DNA from: Pseudomonadota bacterium
GTDB lineage: Bacteria > Pseudomonadota > Gammaproteobacteria > SZUA-229
Length of the DNA stretch: 7,679 nucleotides
Reading direction: 5' to 3'
Assembly: GCA_030836935.1 (NCBI GenBank)
Contig: JAUPMA010000007.1
Coordinates: forward strand, 1 to 7,679
The notes under the pieces are model-generated. The model saw only the letters and a list, made by a program, of their open reading frames with translations. It made no database searches and was not told the DNA's origin. Below, piece after piece: positions 1-5,784 of the stretch. Within the stretch, counting starts at the first letter, position 1. Each line of letters starts with the position of its first letter. The position numbers and the translations under genes were made by a program.

Positions 1-154
1 ATCCGTTGGCGAAACCTTTGCCCGGGTGATTGCCGAACCGGTAGCGCATCTAGATCGCAGCCGGGAAGTGCTGCTGGTTTGGCACATCGAAGCGGACGGT
101 ATCGCCACAGAATTTTCTGCCAGTCAGGAGGCACCCGCTGATGCAGGCAAGTAG
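1..154 (+). CDS. mreC: MreC, C-terminal end (partial)
   Basis: This is the last 50 codons of the rod-shape-determining protein MreC, read from base 2 to the TAG at 152-154. MreC is a periplasmic, membrane-anchored scaffold of the elongasome that links MreB filaments to the peptidoglycan synthases. The visible part contains FARVIAEPVAHLDRSREVLL, and the LDRSREVLLVW segment is the hallmark of the MreC C-terminal beta domain. A short acidic and Ala-rich tail follows. The last 14 bases overlap the start of mreD, which fits the usual mreBCD operon with translational coupling. The gene is cut by the window edge, so the start and the coiled coil are not visible. The family call rests on this conserved tail plus the mreD neighbour. 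Confidence 0.9.
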   Translation, partial: SVGETFARVIAEPVAHLDRSREVLLVWHIEADGIATEFSASQEAPADAGK

Positions 155-635
155 ATGTTTTCGTGTGGTCATACCCACCATGTTGTTTGCCTTGATGCTG
201 GTTTTGTTGCCATTGCCGGAGTGGGCGCATGTTTTTCGCCCGGACTGGGTAACGCTGTTTATGATCTACTGGGCCATGGCCATGCCGGAGTTTGTCGGAC
301 TGTTGACGGCGTGGCTGTTCGGGCTGCTGCTGGATGTGGCCCAGGGCACAATTCTTGGTCAGCATGCCTTGGGTATGGTGATGGTGATATGGGTTGTGCA
401 AATGACGTATCTGCGAATTCGTGTGGCCTCATTATTGCAGCAGGCACTGGTAGTTTTTGTATTGCTGCTGGCCAAGTTGCTGCTGACCTTGTGGGTGAGC
501 GGATTGGTGGGGCAGGCACCGGAAAGCATTATGCTGTACCTGTTGCCTGGTATTACGGGTGCACTGATCTGGCCTTGGCTCTTTATTGTGCTGCGTGACA
601 TTCGACGCCGTTATACGCTGACCAAACGATTCTAG
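141..635 (+). CDS. mreD: Rod shape-determining membrane protein MreD
   Basis: This is a 164-residue, very hydrophobic protein, the usual size for MreD, an integral inner-membrane protein of the elongasome that works with MreC and MreB. Likely membrane segments lie near residues 9-26, 37-49, 51-66, 76-90, 100-122 and 130-150. The family signatures are visible: RPDW at 33-36 followed by the IYW segment, and GLLLDV with GQHAL at 61-77. The basic C-terminal tail (RDIRRRYTLTKRF) is also typical. The ATG at 141 has a perfect AGGAGG at 126-131, nine bases upstream, inside the mreC coding end, which supports this start and coupling to mreC. The mrdA/rodA genes that often follow are absent; an uncharacterised gene follows instead. 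Confidence 0.93.
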   Translation: MQASRCFRVVIPTMLFALMLVLLPLPEWAHVFRPDWVTLFMIYWAMAMPEFVGLLTAWLFGLLLDVAQGTILGQHALGMVMVIWVVQMTYLRIRVASLLQQALVVFVLLLAKLLLTLWVSGLVGQAPESIMLYLLPGITGALIWPWLFIVLRDIRRRYTLTKRF

Positions 636-650
636 AGAAAGTCTTTATCA

Positions 651-687
651 TCTCCGGAACGGGGTTCCATAAATAATCCGGCGGAGA
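651..687 (+). other. Nested inverted repeat between mreD and the next gene
   Basis: An outer pair TCTCC (651-655) / GGAGA (683-687) encloses GGAAC (656-660) / GTTCC (664-668) with a three-base GGG loop. No T-tract follows, so this is not a convincing intrinsic terminator. It may be a weak processing or attenuation structure, or chance. Transcription could therefore run from mreD into the next gene. Confidence 0.25.
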
Positions 688-724
688 AATATATTCGATG
701 CTGTTTCAGATAATGATTGATTGA

Positions 725-1567
725 ATGCCAACACTCAGAAACAAACTTGCAGAATATGGTTTTGATTCACCGGAGAATCATGACTACGCTGTACAGCGTT
801 TTCTCACCAATCCTGTCAGCCATGTGCGCTGTCTGAATATTGAAGGCGACGCCGGGCGCCGGCGCACGGCGTTTGCCCATGCGCTGGCGCAGGCACTGGA
901 AACGTGCCATGTGCTGTATTTCGAGTTTGATGCCGAGCTGCCAAAACCATCTGTAGTACGCGTCCGGGAAGGCGAAGATCTGCCGCCAGAACCCCCTACA
1001 TCAGCTTTTGACCGGATTATGACCGAAGCCTGTGCGCTCAGCGAAGCTGAAACAACCGTGCTGATTCTTGACCAGATGCACAAGTCGCCATTTCGTGAAC
1101 ACATTCGATTGTATGAATTTATCAAGAGTAATGTCTGGGCCTATAGCGATGTGCGTTTTTACGCCAATGTGAGCAATCTGCAAATTTATATGATTTCTGC
1201 CGAGCCGGTTTACCATTCTCTTCAGCAACACAGTTTCAGAATCCGGGTAGGCATGTCATCGGCCGGATGCGGCTTTCCATCTGCAACCGAGGCGGGGCTG
1301 GATGAAAGTTACGGTATCTGGCTGGAGCCGCTGAATAAACTGCTTGAGCAGCTGGGTGTGTCACCCTCGCTGCAACAATATCGGCGGCTTGTTTTTGATG
1401 TTGCCAATTATGCGCGCAGTCGTGAGCAGTTAAGGGTGTCGGTATATGGCTGGATCGAGAATATCGATTACAACCGGCTCATGGCACATGTTCAGCTACC
1501 ATATCTGGATGCCGTTCTGGAAGCGCTGGTATCAAGCATGGATGTCCACGAAGAAATCGAATTGTAG
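725..1567 (+). CDS. Uncharacterised P-loop-like protein with degenerate Walker A
   Basis: I do not recognise a named family for this 280-residue soluble protein. The layout resembles an AAA-type P-loop fold. The Walker A position reads GDAGRRRT at 41-48, preceded by a hydrophobic strand (RCLNIE). Here the lysine of GxxGxGK[ST] is replaced by Arg and the third Gly is lost. A good Walker B strand TVLILDQ ends at D116-Q117. A sensor-1-like strand (IYMISAEP, 154-161) is followed by SFRIRV (170-175), which could hold an arginine finger. The C-terminal 90 residues are probably helical. No signal peptide or membrane segment is seen. The start is fixed on the 5' side because an in-frame TGA lies directly before the ATG; the ribosome binding site is weak. 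It follows mreD by 89 bases. It may bind nucleotide weakly or be a non-hydrolysing relative. Confidence 0.75.
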   Translation: MPTLRNKLAEYGFDSPENHDYAVQRFLTNPVSHVRCLNIEGDAGRRRTAFAHALAQALETCHVLYFEFDAELPKPSVVRVREGEDLPPEPPTSAFDRIMTEACALSEAETTVLILDQMHKSPFREHIRLYEFIKSNVWAYSDVRFYANVSNLQIYMISAEPVYHSLQQHSFRIRVGMSSAGCGFPSATEAGLDESYGIWLEPLNKLLEQLGVSPSLQQYRRLVFDVANYARSREQLRVSVYGWIENIDYNRLMAHVQLPYLDAVLEALVSSMDVHEEIEL

Positions 1568-1827
1568 CTGAGGCTGATGTTCACCCGAATGGGTTAAATC
1601 CCCCGACCTTTTGTCAGATATTTAATTTCATCAGTATGTTTCATTGATTCATGCGGGTGTATGGTCTAAACATGCTGTTGGATTTTTTCTAGAATACGCT
1701 GTAATCAGGCTTGGTAAAGGTATTGACCAGAAACCGGCTGTACAGAGAGGATCTGTGATCTGATTAACATAAGGATGTGCTCATGGCTATTACACTTTTT
1801 CTCGAACAATAGATTTTGGCGGTTTTT
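1568..1827 (+). other. Intergenic leader upstream of the paralogue pair
   Basis: About 260 bases contain no long gene. A short ACCC/GGGT inverted repeat near 1592-1603 lacks a T-tract, so no clear terminator for the upstream gene is present. Several AT-rich promoter-like boxes can be drawn, for example TTGTCA at 1611-1616 with TATGTT at 1635-1640 (18-base spacer). None is convincing. A GATCTG direct repeat lies near 1750-1763. The best-defined element is the mini-ORF at 1783-1812. Confidence 0.4.
1783..1812 (+). CDS. Nine-codon mini-ORF (possible leader peptide)
   Basis: The reading frame encodes MAITLFLEQ and ends in TAG at 1810-1812. Its ATG has the best Shine-Dalgarno sequence of this region (AAGGA at 1771-1775, seven bases away). 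The mini-ORF is in the same frame as the next gene and ends 15 bases before that gene's ATG at 1828, separated only by the amber codon. It may be a short upstream leader peptide that couples ribosomes to the next gene, or the remnant of an older in-frame start. The peptide has no obvious run of regulatory codons. Its existence is seen; translation is inference. Confidence 0.35.
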   Translation: MAITLFLEQ

Positions 1828-2190
1828 ATGCAAAATGTTCAGCAAGCTCTGGCAAAACAATCACTGAGAGACGTTAGCAGCACGGCGCGTTTATTCAATT
1901 TCAATCGCCCCGTGTTCATGTCTGATGCGGTCTGGCAGGATTGTGTCGAGATGGCTGAACAGTCCGGCCAGATGGATGAGCTGGCAGTATTGCAACGGTT
2001 AAGACATGTTTTGTTCATGGCATCCAGCGCATTGCATGGTCGGGTGAAAGACGTGGAATGCGAGTTTCGTATTCACCGTGTACCCAACAACAGGCAGTCA
2101 CGTTACCCGGAAGTCACCACGCTTGCGCTGGTCGCTTCACATGATTCAGGTAACCAACCAATTGTAACAATCATGCATCCTGATGAATAA
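1828..2190 (+). CDS. DUF6573-like protein, first of a tandem pair
   Basis: This 120-residue soluble protein has unknown function. Its pattern is LRDVSSTARLFNF, RPVFM, VWQDCVEM, a helix with ELAVLQRLRHVLFMASSALHGR, then FRIHRVPN, and a C-terminal PIVTIMHPDE. From memory this order (DVS.TAR..GF..PV..T..VW.DCV, then RVP, then PVITIM.P) matches a family labelled DUF6573, often found on plasmids and integrative elements; that label needs a search. I choose the ATG at 1828 because GGCGG lies five bases upstream and the N-terminus then has the family-like length. A TTG at 1816 in the same frame is an alternative. The 3' end overlaps the paralogue at 2183 by eight bases, so the two are probably co-translated. 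There is no signal peptide and no catalytic motif. Confidence 0.75.
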   Translation: MQNVQQALAKQSLRDVSSTARLFNFNRPVFMSDAVWQDCVEMAEQSGQMDELAVLQRLRHVLFMASSALHGRVKDVECEFRIHRVPNNRQSRYPEVTTLALVASHDSGNQPIVTIMHPDE

Positions 2191-2593
2191 CACCGACACA
2201 GTGGTTGCAATGTACCCAGAAGACGAATATCAAATTCAAGCTGCTGAAAACCCTGATTTGAGGGATGTCACCAGCACGGCTCGTCTGTTCAATTTCCGGC
2301 GCCCTGTCTATATGACGGTGCGTGCCTGGCGAGATTGTGTTGACATGTGTCCGGCAGAAGAAAAATCGTTTGATGAATTGGCGGTGTTGCAGCGTTTGCG
2401 TCATGTATTGTTTATGGCTGCCAGCGCCTTGCATGGCCGCAGCGAAGATCTGCAATATGATTTTCGTGTCTACCGCGTACCCAATGAGGCTGCAGCAGGC
2501 AGACGTCAGCCTGAACCGGTGACGCTGAATCTTGTTGCGCATCGCGACCAGCATAACCGGCCTGTAATAACTATCCGTTTTCCGGACGAATAA
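2183..2593 (+). CDS. DUF6573-like protein, second of a tandem pair
   Basis: This 136-residue protein is a clear paralogue of the preceding one. It shares LRDVTSTARLFNF, RPVYM, AWRDCVDM, DELAVLQRLRHVLFMA, SALHGR, FRVYRVPN and a C-terminal PVITIRFPDE. The N-terminal 24 residues (Asp/Glu-rich) are its own. The ATG at 2183 overlaps the end of the upstream gene, giving a stop-start overlap typical of coupling. An internal ATG at 2210 is an alternative start that would remove nine residues. The shared blocks alignable without gaps show an old gene duplication with substantial divergence rather than a recent copy. Function is unknown; co-expression suggests that the two products may form a heteromer or divide one role, which is inference. 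A response regulator gene follows after 65 bases. Confidence 0.75.
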   Translation: MNNTDTVVAMYPEDEYQIQAAENPDLRDVTSTARLFNFRRPVYMTVRAWRDCVDMCPAEEKSFDELAVLQRLRHVLFMAASALHGRSEDLQYDFRVYRVPNEAAAGRRQPEPVTLNLVAHRDQHNRPVITIRFPDE

Positions 2594-2658
2594 GTTGTCT
2601 TTTTGTTTTGTATAGTTTCGTGCTTTATCTTTCAATTTGAGAAATGGTTACCTGAAAA

Positions 2659-3162
2659 ATGAAGAATATTCTGTCAATGAATTTTTTTAACCGCCAGAAG
2701 AAGGTGGTTGCGGAACCGGTTAGGCCATCTACAGCTGCGGTTCGTCCGGCAGATACATTCAAGGGTCTTAGTGTGCTGGTTGTTGATGATTCACGCACGC
2801 AGCTTCACGCCATGGAAAAAATACTCACGGCAGCTGGTATTAACACAATCACCGCAGAAAATGGAAAGCAGGGCATCCTGATGGCGCGGCACAAGCACCC
2901 GGATATTATTTTAATGGACATTGTCATGCCGGAAATTAACGGTTTTCAGGCAACGCGCTACCTGAGTCGCCATCCGGACACAGCACATATACCCATTATC
3001 ATCATAAGCGGATCCAATCAGGAATCGGACAAGGCATGGGGCTTCAAGTTGGGCGCGCGTGAATTCATGCATAAGCCAGTTAACCGGGATGAACTGTTTG
3101 CCAAGATTGACATGTTGATGGATGAACGTAAACAAGCGGAACGTGTCCAGCACGTCGGTTGA
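2659..3162 (+). CDS. Single-domain response regulator, PilH/CheY-like
   Basis: The 167-residue protein has one receiver (REC) domain at about residues 37-157 and no output domain. The acidic pocket is D43-D44 in VLVVDDSRT, the phosphoacceptor is D87 in LMDIVMP, the switch residue is S117 in IIIISGS, and the conserved lysine is K139 in HKPVNRDE. The blocks NGFQATR and ESDKAWGFKLGAR are closest to PilH, the twitching-motility response regulator of the Pil-Chp chemosensory pathway. A 35-residue basic, Pro/Ala-rich extension precedes the domain, which PilH normally lacks. No histidine kinase or pil gene is in the window, so the partner is unknown. The ATG at 2659 has only a weak ribosome binding site; ATG at 2677 is an alternative. 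A terminator follows at 3187-3211. Confidence 0.85.
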   Translation: MKNILSMNFFNRQKKVVAEPVRPSTAAVRPADTFKGLSVLVVDDSRTQLHAMEKILTAAGINTITAENGKQGILMARHKHPDIILMDIVMPEINGFQATRYLSRHPDTAHIPIIIISGSNQESDKAWGFKLGAREFMHKPVNRDELFAKIDMLMDERKQAERVQHVG

Positions 3163-3186
3163 AATCTTTTCTGGATCGGGAACAAG

Positions 3187-3211
3187 AGGGATACCTTGCA
3201 TCCCTTTTTTT
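3187..3211 (+). terminator. Intrinsic terminator after the response regulator gene
   Basis: AGGGAT (3187-3192) pairs with ATCCCT (3200-3205) around a seven-base loop, followed directly by a run of seven T (3205-3211). It lies 25 bases after the response regulator stop and ends plus-strand transcription before the convergent coq7 gene. Read from the minus strand the same stem is followed only by TCTTGTT, so termination of coq7 here would be weak. Confidence 0.8.
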
Positions 3212-3220
3212 ATGGGCGGG

Positions 3221-3859
3221 CTAAAGGTAATACGCGCTGGCTGTCAGGACTTTGGACATGACGGTCATCAGTCTTTTTACGGGCAATGGCAAGGATGTTC
3301 CGCCGGCCTTTAATGCAGTTGTTGCATGATGTGATTCATCCTGTTTCATTTGCTGGAGTATTGCGATGCTGCGTGCATCGTTTGCCGGGAGCTGCTGTAT
3401 ATGATGATCAAGATGGTGGACAACCTGAAATTCCGTTTCGGCTACAAATCCCAGGCTCCATTTGTCGCCGATCATTCCGGTCAGTGCACCGGTGGCAAAT
3501 GAACCGGCATACCAGAATGGATTGAGCAGGCTTTTGTGTGAACGCAATTCTTTTAGCCGCTTCGCAGTCCAGACAAGATGATCGTTTTCTTCCAGCGCAG
3601 CGTGTTCCATGTTGGCACGCACATTGTCCAGCCTGGCTGTCAAAGCCTGTCCCTGATATAACGCCTGTGCTGAAACTTCACCTGCATGATTTACGCGCAT
3701 TAAATTTCCGGCATGTCGTTTTTCCTGTTCCGTCAGTAGATGGTCACCGACGTGAGTTGCCGGATAAGTGCGCCCGGTAATCCTCGGTGTGTCGAGTAGG
3801 GTGCGAAGTGCATAATCAGCCTGGTTAATGAATTTATCCAGTAGAGAATAATGGCGCAT
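3221..3859 (-). CDS. coq7: 2-polyprenyl-3-methyl-6-methoxy-1,4-benzoquinone monooxygenase (Coq7)
   Basis: This 212-residue di-iron carboxylate hydroxylase carries out the O2-dependent C6 hydroxylation of demethoxyubiquinone, the penultimate step of ubiquinone synthesis, at the inner membrane face. The ligand set is visible: E61 in VNHAGEVSAQ, E91 and H94 in EENDH, the ETE at 141-143, and E175 and H178 in DESHH. The hydrophobic stretch around 115-139 matches the membrane-dipping helices of the family, and the C-terminal KVLTASAYYL is typical. The start ATG (complement of 3857-3859) has GGAAG about six bases upstream on the minus strand. It lies 36 bases downstream of the GlcF-like gene on the same strand, so an operon is likely. 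Its presence shows an aerobic, ubiquinone-using organism of the Coq7 type rather than the UbiF type. Confidence 0.95.
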   Translation of the reverse strand: MRHYSLLDKFINQADYALRTLLDTPRITGRTYPATHVGDHLLTEQEKRHAGNLMRVNHAGEVSAQALYQGQALTARLDNVRANMEHAALEENDHLVWTAKRLKELRSHKSLLNPFWYAGSFATGALTGMIGDKWSLGFVAETEFQVVHHLDHHIQQLPANDARSIAILQQMKQDESHHATTALKAGGTSLPLPVKRLMTVMSKVLTASAYYL

Positions 3860-3895
3860 GGGGTGCTTCCGGTTGATCCAAATGTTCCTGGTGTG

Positions 3896-5128
3896 TTAGC
3901 CCAATTGTTGGGCAAGCAGTGTTACCGGATGTATTACCTTGACCTCGATACCTGCTTTTTTCAGGCCGCTCCTGAAGTGCAGGCTGCAGCCCAGGTTATC
4001 ACTCAGCAGATATTTTGGCTGAGCGGCCTTTATTATGTCTGTTTTTAATTGCAGTAATTTATCAGCCAGTTCGGGGAATAACAGCTGGTGGCTGCTGCCA
4101 GCGCCGCAGCAGATACGTGGGCCCGGAATGTCAATAATCTGAAGTTGCGGAATCATTTTCAGTGCCTGTTGTATTACTCCGGCTAACCTGAGTTTATGGA
4201 GGCTGCTGCAACTTTCATGAAGTAGGGCCTTTTCATCCAGGGGCCAAAATTCGGTTGAGGCCAGTGCCGGTGATGACAGCAGAAAACTCAGAATATCAAT
4301 AACCGGCACTGGCATGTTGCTCTGGGCAAGCCGGGCGCCGCAGCCATTGCTGGTGTGGATGATGTGCGAAACCGGCAGATTGCCAAACGCGGACTGATTC
4401 TGCTGTGCCAGCAGTTGTGCCTGTTGCGGCTGGCCGTGGTGTTGATGCAATGCGCCACAGCAATACTGAGTTGAGGGAATATGCAGGTTGTAGCCGAGGT
4501 GTGTGAGAACCTGGATAGAACTCGATAATGTTTCCCCGTCAAAGCCGGAACCCATGCAGCCGGCAAATAGTGCCACTTCACCCAGTACATTCTTTTTTGA
4601 TGCGGGATAAAAATTTTTCAGCATCGTGGTTTGTGCAATCCCCAGAATGTCATTGGCACGAACCATTGGGGTATTGCCCGCAAGTCGCAGCACTGCTCCG
4701 GCAAGTGACTGCAGTCCGCTTTTTCTGTACCAGCGCAATGGCTTGGCGTAGCGGTTGAACCCGTTATCATGACTGGCCTGGTTCAGTATCATCCTGAGAA
4801 GCTTGCGCGGATTTGTTTTATCGTCGGCCAGCATAACCTGCGCGTTATCCAGCAGCCGGCCATACGCTACGTTTGATGGGCACATGGCTTCGCAAGCCAT
4901 GCAGCCCAGGCAATGATCCAGATGTTGTTGCATTTTGCCGTCAGGCTGGAGTCGGTCTTGTGCATAAGCCTGAATAACTGAAATCCGCCCCCGTGGTGAC
5001 TCGGATTCATTGCGGTAAATCTGGTACGTCGGACAATGCGGCAAGCACATCCCGCACATGACACAACTGTCTGCATCATGCCGAATGATCTGCTTTATAA
5101 CACTATGTTGTATATCGGCGGGTTTCAA
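3896..5128 (-). CDS. GlcF-like (Fe-S)-binding protein with two CCG domains
   Basis: The 410-residue protein has the architecture of the glycolate oxidase iron-sulfur subunit and related heterodisulfide-reductase-type proteins. Two [4Fe-4S] ferredoxin motifs are intact: C22-x2-C25-x2-C28-x3-C32-P and C73-x2-C76-x2-C79-x3-C83-P. Between them lies SPRGRI (44-49), typical of GlcF. Two CCG domains follow: C191 with C223-C224-G and NGC263, and C307 with C340-C341-G and C381. Such subunits pass electrons from an FAD dehydrogenase to the quinone pool, but no glcD or glcE is in the window, so the partner and substrate are unknown. The only possible start is TTG (complement of 5126-5128): an in-frame TGA sits 18 bases upstream and the first ATG lies inside the first cluster. 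The ribosome binding site is weak. It is divergent from the ferredoxin gene and leads an operon with coq7. Confidence 0.88.
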   Translation of the reverse strand: MKPADIQHSVIKQIIRHDADSCVMCGMCLPHCPTYQIYRNESESPRGRISVIQAYAQDRLQPDGKMQQHLDHCLGCMACEAMCPSNVAYGRLLDNAQVMLADDKTNPRKLLRMILNQASHDNGFNRYAKPLRWYRKSGLQSLAGAVLRLAGNTPMVRANDILGIAQTTMLKNFYPASKKNVLGEVALFAGCMGSGFDGETLSSSIQVLTHLGYNLHIPSTQYCCGALHQHHGQPQQAQLLAQQNQSAFGNLPVSHIIHTSNGCGARLAQSNMPVPVIDILSFLLSSPALASTEFWPLDEKALLHESCSSLHKLRLAGVIQQALKMIPQLQIIDIPGPRICCGAGSSHQLLFPELADKLLQLKTDIIKAAQPKYLLSDNLGCSLHFRSGLKKAGIEVKVIHPVTLLAQQLG

Positions 5129-5169
5129 AAGGTCGTGCGGCTTTCAGGCTGAGGGTATACTGGCAGGGC

Positions 5170-5198
5170 ATCATAGAAAGATAACAGGTCACAGGCAA
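5170..5198 (-). promoter_or_regulatory. Sigma70-like promoter for the GlcF-like/coq7 operon
   Basis: On the minus strand TTGCCT (5193-5198) is followed after exactly 17 bases by TATGAT (5170-5175). This gives four and five matches to the two consensus hexamers. Transcription would start near 5163, about 35 bases before the TTG start codon. The -35 box reaches the first base of the ferredoxin ATG, so the two divergent genes have interlocking control regions. Confidence 0.5.
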
Positions 5199-5509
5199 TG
5201 TCTTACTATAAATATCACGTCTTCATTTGCACCAACCAGCGGGAACCGGGCGAACTTTGCTGCAACCGGTCGGGATCAGGCCGCATTCGGGACTATGCCA
5301 AGGACAGGATCAGGGCACTGGGCCTGAAGGGCGCAGGTAAAGTGCGTATCAACTCGGCCGGTTGCATGGATCGCTGCGAGCAGGGGCCGGTGATGGTGAT
5401 TTATCCGGAAGAAACCTGGTACACCTTTGTTGATGAACAGGATGTGGAAGAAATTATCCAGGAGCACATCATCCATGGCCGCAAGGTACCGCGTCTGCAA
5501 CTGAAGTGA
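5198..5509 (+). CDS. Thioredoxin-like [2Fe-2S] ferredoxin
   Basis: This 103-residue small electron carrier has the thioredoxin-like [2Fe-2S] ferredoxin fold. The cluster ligands are probably C11 (in HVFICTNQ), C21 or C22 (in GELCCNR), and C56 and C60 (in NSAGCMDRCEQGP). The segment VMVIYPEETWYTFVD followed by a helix ending in EEIIQEHII is the typical C-terminal half. Proteins of this family are cytosolic; their partners are mostly unknown, so no pathway is claimed. The adjacent divergent iron-sulfur gene could be functionally linked, but that is inference. The ATG has AGGT about nine bases upstream. A possible -10 (TATACT, 5156-5161) lies upstream without a good -35. The gene ends 135 bases before a strong terminator, with a possible separate RNA between. 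Confidence 0.9.
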   Translation: MSYYKYHVFICTNQREPGELCCNRSGSGRIRDYAKDRIRALGLKGAGKVRINSAGCMDRCEQGPVMVIYPEETWYTFVDEQDVEEIIQEHIIHGRKVPRLQLK

Positions 5510-5537
5510 CCCTGCAATATCCGTCAGGAAAAAATAC

Positions 5538-5566
5538 TTGCCAGGGCTGTATTCGTATATTAATAT
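5538..5566 (+). promoter_or_regulatory. Possible promoter within the ferredoxin-rplM gap
   Basis: TTGCCA (5538-5543) is followed after 17 bases by TAATAT (5561-5566), with five and four matches to the sigma70 hexamers. The -10 overlaps a perfect 12-base palindrome (5556-5567) that could also be an operator. A start near 5573 would give an RNA of about 100 bases ending at the terminator at 5644-5673. Confidence 0.35.
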
Positions 5567-5572
5567 ATGCTC

Positions 5573-5673
5573 ATGTTTTGGATCTCTGGTATATCCGGCT
5601 CTGATTCAAACAACTCCTCCATCCTCCTTTGGTGGTTTTATTTAGCGTGGCACCCCCTGCCGCGCTTTTTTTT
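5573..5673 (+). ncRNA. Candidate small RNA with CCUCC-rich segments
   Basis: The stretch between the possible promoter and a strong terminator has no reading frame of note. It contains CTCCTCC (5614-5620) and TCCTCCTTT (5622-5630), both complementary to Shine-Dalgarno sequences. The second can sit partly in a hairpin loop: CCA-T-CC (5619-5624) pairs with GGTGG (5631-5635) with one bulged T, followed by TTTTATTT. The terminator hairpin follows. It may be a stand-alone regulatory RNA, or only the 3' untranslated region of the ferredoxin mRNA. I know of no named family that it matches. Confidence 0.35.
5644..5673 (+). terminator. Strong intrinsic terminator before rplM
   Basis: AGCGTGGCA (5644-5652) pairs with TGCCGCGCT (5658-5666) through nine base pairs including one G-T wobble, closing a five-base CCCCC loop. 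Eight T follow (5666-5673). It separates the ferredoxin and candidate RNA transcript from the ribosomal protein operon. Confidence 0.9.
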
Positions 5674-5714
5674 GTCCGCGATAAGCCACTTGCAACCGGT
5701 TTAGTGTTTTTGGC

Positions 5715-5743
5715 TTGTCACCCGCGATTGAAGACTGTATTAT
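5715..5743 (+). promoter_or_regulatory. Sigma70-type promoter of rplM-rpsI
   Basis: TTGTCA (5715-5720) and TATTAT (5738-5743) are separated by the optimal 17 bases, each with five of six consensus matches. Transcription should start near 5750, giving a leader of about 35 bases. A seven-base inverted repeat, TATTCGC (5741-5747) / GCGAATA (5762-5768), overlaps the -10 and the start site. In E. coli the operon is known to be repressed by L13; whether this leader is recognised in the same way cannot be seen. Confidence 0.75.
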
Positions 5744-5784
5744 TCGCGGCCTTTCGTAGATGCGAATATCTGTAGGAAATACAC

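Noticed and set aside
155..598. Long plus-strand reading frame overlapping mreD in another frame
   Set aside because: It is a shadow of mreD: no ribosome binding site, no family features, and an unnatural Gly/Ala/Cys-rich composition.
2171..2635. Minus-strand reading frame of 154 codons
   Set aside because: It lies antisense to the second paralogue, which has clear conserved blocks; there is no promoter or protein signature for the antisense frame.
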